Assembly: GCA_963575645.1 (NCBI GenBank)
Contig: OY754465.1
Coordinates: 4,650,001-4,714,000 of the forward strand
Direction of reading: 5' to 3'
Length of the DNA stretch: 64,000 bases
Source: Xanthostigma xanthostigma
Taxonomy: Eukaryota > Arthropoda > Insecta > Raphidioptera > Raphidiidae
Positions 22,259 to 33,961 of this stretch are shown here, piece by piece; the first letter of the stretch is position 1; the number at the start of each line of letters is the position of its first letter. The notes beneath the pieces are model-generated. The model searched no databases. It was not told the DNA's origin and was given only the letters and a program-made list of their open reading frames with translations. The translations under genes were made by a program, and so were the position numbers.

Positions 22259-22819
22259 TACAGTATGTAAGCACGTAAGGTGCACATAGGGAAATTAGCA
22301 TTGGGAAAAAATACTTGAATCAGAGTTAGCCATGACTGCATTAATTATTATTGGTAATCTTGAGAATTTCTATTTTATTTTGATTTATTTTTATTTTACT
22401 TGGCTTTTTTAATAATAAAAAGCTCTTATAAATCATTATTTTAATTTTTTTGTACAAAAGTAAAACAAAAAAACAACTCCATCTGTTTGGAAACATTTCA
22501 TTCAAAAATTGTCTGACTGGTATGACGTATGCGCGTTGGTAAATCAGTGACCCAATGTCTTCAGGTTCAACACGAATAGGCGGAGATATTTGATCTCGCA
22601 CCACATTTAAGTATTTTTGGGAATTTAATGTCCCATTAATAAAAAAAGTCCGATTATGTTGTAATCATTTGAATATTTTCTTCTGTAGTATACACATTCA
22701 TTTTGCAAAAGAATATTATCTGTCAAACTGAAAAACAAGATTTCAAGGCTCACTCTGATCCAGTCATTTTTTCCCAATGTTAATTTCCCTATGTGTACCT
22801 TACGTGTTTACATACTGTA
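22259..22819 (-). mobile_element. Tc1/mariner-type element with ~65-bp inverted ends
   Basis: TACAGTATGTAAGCACGTAA at the left is mirrored at the right with few changes; both sides carry TA. It is 561 bp and keeps only a small piece of transposase, so it is an internally deleted derivative. Confidence 0.82.
22476..22658 (-). pseudogene. mariner-superfamily transposase remnant
   Basis: The minus strand reads FFINGTLNSQKYLNVVRDQI, then a gap-like EDIGSLIYQRAYVIP and VRQFLNEMFPNRW. In Tc1/mariner-superfamily transposases of insects, FxNGTxNxxxYL is followed by the catalytic QxDGAPxH and by VRxFLNxxFPxRWIG. Here the DGAPxH segment is replaced, so the catalytic Asp is missing. About 60 codons survive out of roughly 340. 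The remnant lies inside matching inverted ends and in the orientation expected. Family call is by motif; no function is likely. Confidence 0.6.
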
Positions 22820-22935
22820 TATTATCGCGTTTAAATTTAAGCGCTTTTCGTGGAGACCAATTTTGTAACGCAAGTCGACGAAAAAACGGCGACAATCTAC
22901 AAATTCGGGCGAAGCCGAACCGGACCGCTGGTGAT

Positions 22936-23488
22936 TCTGTAAAATTCAGCTTTATCCCATCCCTGCGTCAGTGCTCTACGATTACATTGTTAGAAAAGAG
23001 ACCTTGGTGGTGTTGACCCGTTTTTGACGTGACGTACGTTTCTATAATGTGTGTGTGTGTATAAACATGTTTGTGAGTTTCCACTATGGCCATGCCTCTA
23101 TATGCATTTCCTTTACCCCTTTTACCCTTCTTTTCACCTGTTTTCCCGTACTCTAGAACCAGGCAGCTTTGTGTTATTATGACTAGTGACAGACGACACT
23201 AGCAGAACTACACACCTACAAGAATGAAATGTAATTGTGTTTATTGTAAACGTCAACATGGAACATTATGAATTTTAAATTAGAATTTGTAATACTAAAA
23301 TTATTCTGTCTCTTTTGTAGTTTCTATTGTTTATGAATACGGAAAGACGTAAAATATAATTGAACTTTGCATTCCCTATATCGTCGTTGGTTCTGTAATA
23401 CCTCTTATGTGCAAAAAATAAAATTTGCAGGGAAGGCCAAAAAGTGGTTATTTCAGCAATTATTATTATTATTATTTATTCAAATACC
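22936..23488. other. no recognisable feature
   Basis: Short GT microsatellite near 23051 and AT-rich DNA. No gene. Confidence 0.4.
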
Positions 23489-23764
23489 AACAGACCGAAG
23501 TCCAATAACAGGTAAAATAAGTTTTGTAAATTTTGACGTTATCCGCAAATAATAATATCTGACAGTGTTTGATCCTAAATATTATATCATTGATAAAGAT
23601 CAGAAAAAAACAGCGGTCCTAAGTTGGAGCCTTGCGGTACTCCTAACGTTGGGACAATACCCATGGAAGTGTAACCATTGCAGTATACGACTTGACGCCT
23701 TCCTGTTAGATATGATTGTATAAGACATTGCACATCATACCTGAAACCTACAGTTTATTAATTT
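23489..23764 (-). pseudogene. LINE reverse transcriptase fragment
   Basis: The minus strand encodes LTGRRQVVYCNG, then VPTLGVPQGSNLGPLFF, a one-base frameshift, IFINDI, and finally ILLFADNVKIY. GVPQGSxLGPLLFxxFINDI and FADD are the reverse transcriptase signatures of non-LTR elements of the Jockey/CR1 type. The catalytic FADD has become FADN, and at least one frameshift is present, so it is dead. About 90 codons remain; no 3' tail or duplication is visible. The (ATT)n run at 23459-23476 lies beyond the coding end. Confidence 0.75.
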
Positions 23765-24367
23765 TTGTATTTGATGGTAAGAACTAGCAATTTCAGAGCT
23801 ATATTACTAATTCATACTTATCTTCACTATACATGCTTAATTAAGACGATAGTATTTCCTTCAAAAATATTTAACGTTAATTTCGGATTTATTGGCACGT
23901 GGGAGGAATTATTTGATACAACTTTCACATAAGAGTTACTTCCCCTTGTTGGTTACTGTAAAATTAATTTGGAGGTATTACTAGTGTATAGAGCTCCTTT
24001 TCCTGAATCTTTTCATTTAAAAAACGTAAAATTTGCCAACTATGCACGTAACAGCTATTACATAACCAACGACGATTTGTTAGTTGTGATGACAACATTC
24101 AATATTAGACAAAAACCGTTCGTCTTTTTCTAAACACCGTTGATTGTTCTTTTTTAACAGCGTGTAGAAATCAAATAGACGAACAAATATTTCAAGTAAT
24201 TGTTTTATCAAAACTCAAAAATAAGAGAGAAAAAGCCTTTCAAAGTTTTTTTTTTTTTAATTTTAATTAATTCAAAAGCCCGGTTAACACACACGAAGAA
24301 ATGATAGCTCGAATCGAAAATGCATCCCAAACAATTTTATTTCTTTTTATTTTTATTATAATTACTA
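23765..24367. other. no recognisable feature
   Basis: AT-rich spacer; no terminal repeats or gene. Confidence 0.4.
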
Positions 24368-24755
24368 TTTTATTCTATACTGAGCATAGGAATAAAATCG
24401 CAATCGAACTATTAGGGTGCAAACATATACTTCTGTCTTTTTTACGCCGTAAGCACTGGCGTATCCAGGAAGGAAAAACAAGCACGGGGGACCCGGCTTA
24501 AAACATTTCTAATTTGCCCCCTTCTGGGCCAAAAACTGGGTACGCCCATGTTAACGTCATAGAAAAAGACAAAGTTTTTGAAACAGGGATACTTTATTCA
24601 GATTGAATGCAAGTACATCAACCAATCCTATCATCGGAGAAATCAGGGAATTACATCGAAGAAAGAGACGCAGATATATTTTAGATACGCTTTGTTGCGT
24701 TCACTCACCGCACATTGAGTAGATAATCAATGATTCATATAGTTAATTAATATCC
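24368..24755 (+). repeat. interspersed repeat family Z, copy 3
   Basis: Full-looking copy: starts TTCTATACTGAGCATAGG, carries the GGCGTATCCAGG/GGGTACGCC module and ends CAATGATTCATATAGTTAA. Confidence 0.75.
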
Positions 24756-24911
24756 CAAATAATTCGCGGAAGGCCCTTATCGCTACTACAAGCATGGCTA
24801 CGACGCACGCATCTTTGTGTCCAACAAAAACGGGGACAGCTTCGAACAATTTCTGTGAATATTTGATAATGACATAACATATTTCCATAGTGACGTAACA
24901 TAAAGTGTTAA

Positions 24912-25311
24912 GCATAGAGTAGTGTTGATCCAACAGAATGTTACGATGAAGGCAGGTTTTGGTTGAGGATCATAAATAAGCTTTACCAATGTTTCGCTAG
25001 TGACCAAAGTTTCGAAAAGATTTTTTTTATCTTCAGGGCCTATGAACAGGTATGTTTATAATTTAGACCATAATATTATATCTAACAGTTGCAGTGTACA
25101 AAGAAGCATGCTCAAACAATAAGTTTTTTATTAAAGCTACTATATAATAGTGAAAAACCTATTACAGACCTCAAGCTGGTCGAAAGGTGGGTAAATTGTT
25201 AAAACAATATACATGTTCATAGGCCCTGAAGATTTTTCGAAACGTTGGCCACTAGCAAAACATTGGTAAAGCTTACTTATTTATGATCGTCAACTAAAAC
25301 CTTCCTTCATC
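24912..25311. mobile_element. Penelope-like terminal-repeat unit with 12-bp duplication
   Basis: An inverted repeat whose arms carry GAAACGTTGG-type blocks (TTTACCAATGTTTCGC near 24984; CAAAACATTGGTAAAGC near 25256). Each arm has CCTGAAGA, a short stem and CGAAAC, the order of a hammerhead core (minus strand near 24999-25040; plus strand at 25228-25250). ATAAAGTGTTAA flanks the unit at 24900-24911 and 25312-25323. Target duplications of this length fit Penelope-like retroelements. The start of another copy is at 63931-64000. Confidence 0.65.
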
Positions 25312-25323
25312 ATAAAGTGTTAA

Positions 25324-26869
25324 CTTTTTAACCTGTTACAATTCAGTAAGACAACAACTGAAATAAAATCTTGTACGCATCATAAAACGGCTATCCGGAA
25401 TGAATATTGCATTCAGCTTTGTCGTAGTGTACGTACAATAAACAAGCAGCGTTCATAGTAGTTTTATATGGGAGGACATTAGCTGAAGCAGTGGAAGAGT
25501 CGGTTCGGGATGGAGTTGGCGCAATAAATTAAGTGAAATGAAAGACAAATCGCGGTCGGTGTGTCTGCTAGCTGTGATTGGTGCCTCCCATCAGGCGCCA
25601 GTCGGGTGATGAACAGCTCCTGTTGGCAGTCTACTCACTATCGAACTCGGAACAACTACAACCGACTACACTCACTATTATACACTACACTTTTATGGAG
25701 GAACTCTTCTCTCGATCCTATTCCTTTTTCCGTTTTTCTCTTTCCACTATTCAGCAATTATTTACTGAAACTTTTATGGTCTGACAAAAATTATATATTT
25801 AAGGACGTTTAGCTGCTATATTGAAAATGTTAAAAATTTGATTGAAATTAAGATCGTTTCTATTATATATATTATCTTTGATCAACAAAAAAATTTGAGA
25901 CCAATTCACGAAATTGTTCAAAAGAAATGGCTGTTTTATTTGCAACAAATTAAAGGAGAAATTCGTATCAGTTGTGTAACACACCTCTTAACGCGCATCA
26001 GCCGATGGTAAAAATGCAGTGGAAGCGTAAACTAAGTTTTAAAAATTATAGCAGGACGCGAAAAAAAGGTATGCACAAATTAAAGGTTAATCAAGCCAAA
26101 GACAAAAATGCAGGTAAGTCAATAAAAAGAAATAAAAATAAGATTAAACTCAAAAGGAATTTATTATGACTGAAGGTCACGAGCAAAAAAAAAGATTAAG
26201 TTTTACAGTACCCAAAATACAATATAACAAGAATTTACTATTTGAAAACATGCATGTAAAGAAAAAAAACAATTTTTACAAAAAAAATATTAACAATGAT
26301 AAAAAATGTATTAACAAAATTAAAATACTACAATAAAACACATTACCCGAAATAAAAAAATAAAATTAACGAAGAAAACAGATCAAAAAAAAATATATAT
26401 TTCAACAAAGATTTTAGGTGGAAGTAGATTCCACCGATCTTGTTGCTTGCTAAATATCCGGACGCCAACTGTCTCTTAAAAAAAAGGCTCTCTTTATTAA
26501 AATAATTTTTGCAGGTAGGGTGGACGTAACAGATTAAAAACGAAGGTGAAAAACGAAATAAAATAATTATGTAAGTTAAAATTGTTAGAATTAAAACTGA
26601 TTTAAAAAGAGGTGTAAAAATAGTTGCCTACTTAAAAGCGAATAAAAAAAAAACAAAAATTAAAAATTATGCATAAAAATTAAAAATAACAATGAAAACA
26701 GAATGACAAAATTAAAAAAACGCATTATGTTACAGTTGATTCATACAAATTAATATACATGCGGAATTGTAAATCTCTTTTTTTAAGTCGGTTAAAAATA
26801 GTAAATAACATATTGGAAAAATGCTATCAAAATTGTTCTACGTAGCAAGAGTACCAGCTGAACATCTAA
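25324..26869. other. no supported gene
   Basis: A moderately GC-rich stretch at 25480-25640 could be an unrecognised non-coding exon or promoter, but nothing decides it. 26000-26760 is very A-rich, with lysine-rich chance frames only. Confidence 0.35.
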
Positions 26870-27469
26870 TCTATACTAATATATAAAGCTGAAGAGTTTG
26901 TTTGTTTCTTTGAACGCGCTAATCTCAGGAACTACTGGTTCAAATTGAAAAAAAAAATTGTTGGATAGCCCACTTATGGAGGAAGGCTATAGGCTATATA
27001 AAATCAGGCTACACCATTAGGAGCGGAGCATTATTGAAAAATGTTGCAAAATGTATCTCAAAAATAAGCTTCTATTCAGGCGAAATGCACTAACTAAATA
27101 TACTCATATTAGCGTTGTCAGAATACAACGCCGGCTAGCTCATTCGGTAGAGCACACGACTGTCAATATCAGGGTCGTGGGTTCGAGCCCCACGTTGGGC
27201 GAATATATTTTTATTTTCTACATTGCTTTCTTCTAAGGCTTACATTTAAATTTATTTTAATTTTATTTAATTAATTAAAAAAAAATTATTAGTTCAAAAA
27301 AGTATAAATACTGCTTTTTATCGACAAAAATTTTTGAACGGTAACTCCGATCATCATGAAATTTAGACACAACATTCATCTCTGTAAACTAAGATGAATG
27401 TGTGTACTCATGTTCCTCTCTTCCTCATTCGTTCTTTTACACCCGGGTGAAACCGGACGGGACCGCTAG
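26870..27469 (+). mobile_element. non-autonomous Helitron, family U, copy 2 (600 bp)
   Basis: Starts TCTATACTAATATATAAAG after A, ends CCCGGGTGAAACCGG, ACGGGACCG, CTAG before T. The middle holds the tRNA-Lys-like block. Same structure as U1 at 4732-5323; a shorter copy without the block is at 55676-56003. Confidence 0.9.
27129..27202 (+). pseudogene. tRNA-Lys-like sequence inside Helitron U2
   Basis: Better preserved than the U1 block: GGCTAGCTCATTCGGTAGAG (D arm/A box) and GGGTTCGAGCCCCACG (T arm/B box). The anticodon position reads GTC and the anticodon stem is poor. The acceptor 5' strand has changed at its first two bases. Confidence 0.78.
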
Positions 27470-27785
27470 TATATTATATGCAGGAAGGGACATACCTTTG
27501 TCTACGATTGTACAGGCCAAACATCCTTAAAGAAATTCTGTTATTTCATGTATTTTGTTGATTTTCAAAATATCAACTTTGATTACAATGTATATCTACT
27601 ATTTTTTATTTAATTTTTAGGATTCCGAATCCGAAGGGTACCCAACGGACGCTTATTATTAAACCTTCGCTGTCCGTCCGTCTGTCTGTCAGCGGAATGT
27701 ATCTCATGAACCGTAATAGGTAGAGTGTTGAAATTTTCACAGAGTGTGTATTTCTATTGCTGCTATAAGTAACAACAAAAAAACC
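27470..27785. other. left flank of minisatellite-bearing repeat
   Basis: From about 27620 a block (GATTCCGAATCCGAAGGGTA, then CGCTGTCCGTCCGTCTG) looks like the start of an interspersed repeat that contains the minisatellite and continues to about 28680. Confidence 0.45.
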
Positions 27786-28570
27786 AAGATGGCGAGTTTC
27801 AGAATGGCCGCCATGCAAATTAGAAAAAAATCTCCGATTAAGCTGATATTAAGCATGTGTGTTCAGTCAATAAACGAAATTGAAAGAAAAAAGATGGCGA
27901 ATTTCAAAATGGCCGCCATGCAAATTAGAAAAAAAATTTCCGATTAAGCTGATATTTAGCATGTGTGTTCAGTCAATATAAGAAAATGAAAGAGAAAAAG
28001 ATGGCGAATTTCAAAATGGCCGCCACGCAAATTATAAAAAAATCTCCGATTAAGCTGATATTAAGCATGTGTGTTCAGTCAATATACGAAAATGAAAGAA
28101 AAAAGATGGCGAATTTCAAAATGGCCGCCACGCAAATTAGAAAAAAATCTCCGATTAAGTTGATATTAAGCATGTGTGTTCAGTCAATATACGAAAAAGA
28201 AAGAAAAAAAGATGGCGAATTTCAAAACGGCCGCCACGCAAATATTAAAAAAATCTCCAATTAAGCTGATATTAAGCATGTGTGCTCAGTCAATATACGA
28301 AAATGAAAAAAAAAGATGGCGAATTTCAAAATGGCCGCCATGCAAATTTAAAAAAATCTCCGATTAAGCTGATATTAACATGTGTGTTCAGTCAATATAC
28401 GAAAATGAAAGAAAAAAGATGGCGAATTTCAAAATGGCCGCCACGCAAATTAGAAAACAATCTCCGATTAAGCTGATATTAAGCATGTGTGCTCAGTCAA
28501 TATACGAAAATGAAAAAAAAGATGGCGAATTTCAAAATGGCCGCCGTGTAAATAAAAAAAAATACGATTA
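27786..28570 (+). repeat. minisatellite, eight ~105-bp units
   Basis: AAGATGGCGAATTTC starts units at 27786, 27891, 27998, 28103, 28209, 28313, 28416 and 28519; the spacing is 103-107 bp. Each unit contains AAAATGGCCGCC and GATTAAGCTGATATT. Because 105 is a multiple of three, the units throw up chance open frames; these are not genes. Confidence 0.9.
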
Positions 28571-29051
28571 GGTGGTATTGGTAATGTGTTAAAGAATACA
28601 TATAGTGTTATATCTTGTACGATGGTATGGAATCCTTCGTGTGCGAGTCCGACTCACACTTTACCGGTTTTATTACAATGTATTATTTCTAAAAATTGAG
28701 AGAATTGGTCTGAGAATTACCAGAATAATAATTTTTCATGTTGACAGTTTACAAATGAAATAGATATATGTTTGTTAAAGTGAATAAACAAGACGTCTAC
28801 TCTGCATTAAATTTTATGTTCTATGGAATGAAGCGATTCAACTCCACATGATGAAGTCTTGATTTTGGTAATATAATTGACGTGCAATTTTACGTTTTTT
28901 GTTATTTATTGCTTATAAACTAGACTGTTTGTCCAATACGATATATTTTATGAAACTGTTGACTTCTGTTCAGCAACGTATGTCTTTCTACGTTCTTTTG
29001 CTGTTGTCCATTAGTTTTCCTGCTTACAGATACGCATCCAGATATTTTACT
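28571..29051. other. right flank of minisatellite repeat, then unassigned
   Basis: To about 28680 the sequence (TGTGCGAGTCCGACTCACAC, a hairpin) belongs to the minisatellite-bearing repeat. The rest is unassigned. Confidence 0.4.
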
Positions 29052-29059
29052 ATTCCAAC

Positions 29060-29463
29060 CAGCGTTGCCAGTTTTTTTTTTGCCAAGTCGGGATTTTGGA
29101 ACTCTTTGAGTGAAAACAGCGAGATTCTTTCGTCGAAAGCGGGACATAGTAAAAAAACGTATATAATCAGAAGTTTTCAAATACCTATTTATCTTTTTAT
29201 TTGAATTAAAATTACGTTTACGTGACAATAGATAGCAAAAAAAGCCACAGAAAATGTATTTTAATAAAAATATAATATTTTAAATCAGATTTACCCTATC
29301 GTAATTATTTATAAGAATTACTTATTCATGATATTTCCGTGAAGATTTAACTTCTTTTAAAGTTATCCCCGAAAAGCGGGACTGAGCCTGTCCCGCGCGG
29401 GACATTTAATTTTGATTTAAAAATCGGGACGTCCCGCCAAAATCGGGACGTCTGGCAACGCTG
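29060..29463. mobile_element. hAT MITE, 404 bp
   Basis: Ends CAGCGTTGCCAG and CTGGCAACGCTG with a perfect 8-bp duplication ATTCCAAC (29052-29059, 29464-29471). CGGGAC motifs recur next to both ends, as subterminal repeats do in this superfamily. Confidence 0.92.
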
Positions 29464-29519
29464 ATTCCAACCCACTAGTGGGGGAATGGTACTAGTTTCG
29501 GTCAAAATTCACTTTTCAA

Positions 29520-30094
29520 AAATTTTACAATATTTTTTTCGCTTTAAGGTCCCTCGAATCCAAAAAACTCTGTTCGTCTGTTTGTCTGTTCGTCTCTTAG
29601 ACTGTTAGTCTGTGAGTAAGATACAGGTCAAACGGATGAACGGATTGAAACCAAATTTTGGGATAATGTTTGGTATGCAAATATGAAGAGCCCTATTTTT
29701 TTTTGGAGAAGAGTTATATGCTATAACGGTGTTTTTTTATATAATAATGGTATACTTTTCATAACGGATTATTATTCTATTTATTTTTTCAAAAAAGTTT
29801 TGTTAAAAATTTTTAACTTTATAGTTTCGGAAACATTTTGAAAATAAAAAAAATCTGCTGTTTTTTTGTATCGTAGGTCTGTCAGAAAGAAACTAGTTAA
29901 GGATGCTTTGATTAAATTAAATTCCAAAAAATTGTGAAATTCAAACCCTAGGAGGGTGAAAATATGGTGTAGGGTTTTTGACACTGCTTAAATCGAATAT
30001 TTGAACATTTAAGTGTGTTTTTCAAAAGTGATAAAAATTGTGTCTTTGGACTTATTTTGAACCGAACGTGGATGAAGCCGCGGGTAACAGCTAG
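29520..30094 (+). mobile_element. Helitron-like element, 3' part
   Basis: Ends GAAGCCGCGGGTAACAG, CTAG before T at 30091-30094. The interior block at 29790-29910 recurs inverted at 34740-34890. The 5' end is uncertain. Confidence 0.5.
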
Positions 30095-30168
30095 TCTACC
30101 TGCAAAATAGGAAAATAGGTATTAAGTAAATAATGCAAGTACACCTTCGAACAGTAGTAAAATGCATT

Positions 30169-30603
30169 CAGTGCCGGATTAATCATTAGGCAGAGTAGGC
30201 AACTGAAAACCAAGATAAAAACTTTTCATTGAACGAAAATTTTATTTGAATATTTGTATGAAATTTCCCAACAACAATATTATTTTCTTTCGTTGTTTAT
30301 TGTAATTTATTGCATTTAACAAGATAAAATTTAAAATAGCTACGTCACGTCTCATTTCTCTTTCCTGACCCATCAAAAAACCTGGATCATCAATTATCTA
30401 TAACCTATTCATTAAGACCATTTCAATAAAGGCGATACTGCAACATCTAGTCAAAGTAATTATGTTGTTACAATATCACATAAGACATTGAAGTAACAAG
30501 GATGCCTGGAGCCGATCATCTGGAAGTTACTCACATCCCTTCATCAACTTGAAAAGACCTGATTGCATTGCCTAGGTGCCCGGATAGGGTTAATTCGGCC
30601 CTG
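30169..30603. mobile_element. hAT MITE, family H, copy B
   Basis: Ends CAGTGCCGGATTAATC and GGTTAATTCGGCCCTG; flanks AATGCATT/AGTGCATT (7 of 8). Inverted relative to copy A at 16244-16711. Confidence 0.85.
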
Positions 30604-30611
30604 AGTGCATT

Positions 30612-30969
30612 ATTTTGTAATTGCAATATTTTTTTAATATTGGTAAAAAAAAGCAGTTTGGTGAACACAAGAAATACGCCCCTGGATAAAAACTGTGGGC
30701 TAGCGACTATAGCGCTCGTTCATCGTTCGGTAGTCAACAACGAAACGAATAAAAAGGGATCAATCCGCCACCAGAGGAAACATAAATTTGGTGTGAAAGA
30801 CAAGAGAGCATCAGGCATGTTGGGTGTGTGTACTGTGTATGTGTGTATTAGATGTATGTAGTTTTATAGGTATTGCCGTTGAGGACGACCAAGGCTGTTC
30901 GGGACGATATAGTAGTCCACCTACACCCAACCCGCCTTGCATTTCACTGCCCTGTTCTAATATTCTATA
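30612..30969. other. no recognisable feature
   Basis: A 97-codon open frame (30568-30861) overlaps the end of the hAT MITE and has no domain; I do not call it a gene. Confidence 0.4.
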
Positions 30970-31441
30970 CTAGTGTGACCTGTGCGAATTATTCGCACTA
31001 AATAAGTATAATAATTATCACTTTACAAAATTATTTTTTAAATATGATTGCAGGTATTCAATTCGTTTCTAATTTTGCACACTGCTTATAACGTTCTTCT
31101 TTTTGTTGTATTACAATATGAAGCTCAGATGACAGATCGAAGAAATATTTTACTAAAATTGTCATATAGAGGCGCAAGTAGCAAAAGCGTTGAGCTAAAC
31201 CGTCAGATGGCATCATGCAGCATTGCCCGCTGTTTCAAAATTAAAGCCGTCAGATGGCAGACGTTATTCAGCGTTGTTAATTAATTTACAAAAACAAAAG
31301 CAATAATAAATTTTTTAGTTGTCGATGTCAGTAGAGCAAGTAATTATTTGTAAAATGATATATAATTTATGTGGAGAAATTGTGAGGTTTTTTCTAAAAA
31401 GGGAGGCAAACATCTTAACCTTAGCGTATTAATATATATGA
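30970..31441 (-). mobile_element. Helitron family Y, copy 2 (contains the empty X site)
   Basis: Minus-strand element: 3' CTAG at 30970-30973 with hairpin GTGCGAATTATTCGCAC, 5' TC at 31441-31440. It lies between A and T. The sequence at 31034-31050 is the unsplit target of Helitron X1. Confidence 0.88.
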
Positions 31442-31825
31442 TAGTGCGAGATCCGGTATTAGAAATACATACCCTCATCTGTTATTTGATGTTGACAAAG
31501 ATTATATGTTAGATAATATATACATTGATAAATCGCACATGGGTTGCCTATAGCTAAATCGCGTACCGATGCTGTTAAAATAAATTGTTTTTTTTGGATC
31601 GACTTCCCCGATTTGTTAATCGTAAAAATCGAGCCTAAGATGAGAGAATATGACACTAATAAAATGTTAACACAACAAATAAACTCAAAGTACATAAAAC
31701 ACGACTATTTACAAGGTATGTTTATGTGGATGATCTATATTTACGTATAGAATCAATGCTACATTCCAATTCCTTGTGTAATATTCTCTCATTTTAAGAT
31801 CGATTTTTATGATTAACAAATCCCT
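31442..31825. other. no recognisable feature
   Basis: Two related blocks (ATCG-rich at 31590-31650 and 31780-31820) mirror each other weakly. No gene. Confidence 0.35.
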
Positions 31826-32100
31826 GCTAGATCTGCTGATAGGTATGACCAAGAACCAATCAGGAAGCAGTATCTTGTCACGTGAGCACTTGAACAAACG
31901 CCCACATACTAACATGGCGCCATTCTGCTCCAGAGTCGGACAACAGACACGTTTTGCTCTGTTTTTATATTCGAATTGTCACTGCGCGCGCACTAAATTT
32001 ATCCACAAAACAAGCTTGAAAAATAGCCTCGTGTGAAAACCAGCGCTAGAAAACTAGTAGGCAAATCTAGCAAGGAATCTATCAGCGTTTCTAGCCTTAC
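31826..32100 (+). mobile_element. MITE family J, internal and right fragment
   Basis: Shares CTGCTAGATCTGCTG and AAGCAGTATCTTGT with 21570-21812 and AAACAAGCTTGAAAA and CTAGCAAGGAATCTA with 53893-55346. The ends are not intact. Confidence 0.6.
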
Positions 32101-32461
32101 AGTATGTATGGCTGAGTGCTGCGCGCTCTCCGCTATCTATCTCAAAAACGGTTGAGCACATGAAAAAATGTTTAGAACAAAATTTGTCGCAAATTTTATG
32201 CTCTATAATTTTTATAATAGCTATTGACATCATTAGAGCTACAGAAACCGAGATAATTGCAAAAAATCGATTTTTGTGACCTTTGACCTCGAATAACTTA
32301 CGACTCAGACACGAGATTTGATGAGACTTTTTAGACAACTTTTAGAACACCAAAATGAAGGTGTATACAAGTTTCCAGCTTATTATCTCTCATTCCGAGG
32401 TGAAACTCCTAATATGACTGCTCTATTATTTACATTTCTTGAGTATGTTCCAGTTTTGTGC
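32101..32461. other. no recognisable feature
   Basis: No gene or element boundary visible. Confidence 0.35.
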
Positions 32462-32469
32462 ATCTAGAA

Positions 32470-32977
32470 CAGAGGTCCACAAACTTTTTTGTCTCGTAGA
32501 CCACTTGCCATGTTTTTCGGTTTTGGGTAGACCCCCTGCTTATCTGATATTGATTTTTTGCAAATTCATTAATTTCAAATGTATTTTTGACAACCGGTAT
32601 AGTGCTACTCACTTTGAACAATATTTTATATCGGTAGTGAAATGTAGTGTGAAATGTTTAGTTTTATACATTTATTAATTAGATTTTACTTTCTGTTACA
32701 TAAAATAACTAAGCAAAAAATAAATGCTTTTAGTGTGAGGGCTGAACCTGATGTTTTAATAATAAATTTTCAACATTTGGCATCAATTTAGTTAGATTTA
32801 ATCTTAAATCTCTTCGGTTAACGATGTCCAGTTTGTTCCTTTTTTTGTTAGGAGATTCACTATCGGTTGACCCCATTTTCATTTCATAGACTCCCAATTT
32901 TTTCCCCGCTGACATGGACCACTTGCAAGTTGTCGTCGAGCCCTGGGGGTTGATATAGACCACTTTGGGAATCACTG
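32470..32977. mobile_element. hAT MITE, 508 bp
   Basis: Starts CAGAGGTCCACAAACT and ends TTTGGGAATCACTG, with a perfect 8-bp duplication ATCTAGAA (32462-32469, 32978-32985). The ends resemble the widespread hAT type with CAGxGGTxCxCAAACT termini. Confidence 0.9.
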
Positions 32978-32985
32978 ATCTAGAA

Positions 32986-33493
32986 TATACCAAAGTGTAT
33001 CATTATTTTCAAATATACACTAATAAATATTCCGTGTTGAAGACAGATTCAGGCGATAAGAGTTTTTAATTTTACAGTGAAATTATGTTGGCACGTTGTA
33101 TATAATAATAATATGTATGTAAGCGCTACTGTAAGCGTTCGTAGTATAGGGAATGTGATGCTATACATGTCGGCAATCAATCTTTCACCAGGGCCTGAGT
33201 AAATACAAACTTAATAAACTGCGCGAGATGTGAATTATAGGGATGCCGTAACACCACCAGTACCTATCACTTTCCACACACTGTACCAGGCAGCGGCGGG
33301 TCACTGCCCAAAATTGTTTCTATATAACCTGTGTGCACGAAGCCTACTAGCGCCGCTATGGTGGGTAATGGAGAATTATTGAACTCACTTTTTATTTAAA
33401 TCGCGACGTGTTTCTATGGTGACAACTCAAAAACTTTAGTTGGCCATGAGGTGTCAAAAAAAAATGTAATAAGGAAAAGTGATGTTGATTTTA
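32986..33493. other. no recognisable feature
   Basis: Mixed composition; no supported gene or element. Confidence 0.35.
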
Positions 33494-33961
33494 TCTTTAT
33501 ATATAAAAATTACGTATCACAATGATGTTTGTCCGCGATGAACTCCTAAACTACTGAACCGATTTTAAATTTGATTTGCACACCGTGTGCAATTCGACCC
33601 AACTTGAAAGATAGGATAGCTTACATTTCAATTTATGGTCGCAATATTATTTTATTGCAAATTATTTGTCTATTCCTTGACAGTCATAATACAACCATAT
33701 AAGATGGCGATACCTGTTGACTGGATTGAGTGAATATTCAATAGATGGCGCAACGAACTTAAGAACCATATATCTAGATCGAGGATGTAAAAAAACTAAA
33801 TAACGTTTAAAACAAATGCTTTTTTTTCGAGCACGACGGCGCAGCCGGAGTGAGCCCTCGAAATAGAGCAAGTGTTTTAAAGACCAGTTATCCACGAATA
33901 CTTTACGCTATTGTTTTATTATTTCACTTTATACGTAGCGAAGCACGTACAGGGCCGCTAG
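33494..33961 (+). mobile_element. Helitron family V, copy 1 (468 bp)
   Basis: TC start (TCTTTATATATAAAAATTA) after A; CTAG end (ACGTACAGGGCCG, CTAG) before T. A stem block GAGCACGACGGCGCAGCCGG lies about 120 bp upstream of the end. Relative at 51916-52557. Confidence 0.85.

Larger units (their letters stand above)
22148..22935 (+). mobile_element. Helitron-like element split by a mariner-like MITE
   Basis: Left part begins ATTATAAAGAGGTAAAG; right part after the MITE ends GGCGAAGCCGAACCGGACC and GCTGGT, resembling a decayed Helitron 3' end. Confidence 0.5.

Noticed and set aside
27129-27202. A functional tRNA gene
   Set aside because: B box is good, but the anticodon stem does not pair, acceptor bases have changed, and the same block lies within Helitron U1.
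27786-28570. CRISPR-like array because of regular repeats
   Set aside because: The whole ~105-bp unit repeats; there are no unique spacers, and the context is eukaryotic.
27744-28571. Several overlapping open frames of 60-100 codons repeating MANFKMAA
   Set aside because: They arise from the ~105-bp minisatellite, whose length is a multiple of three.
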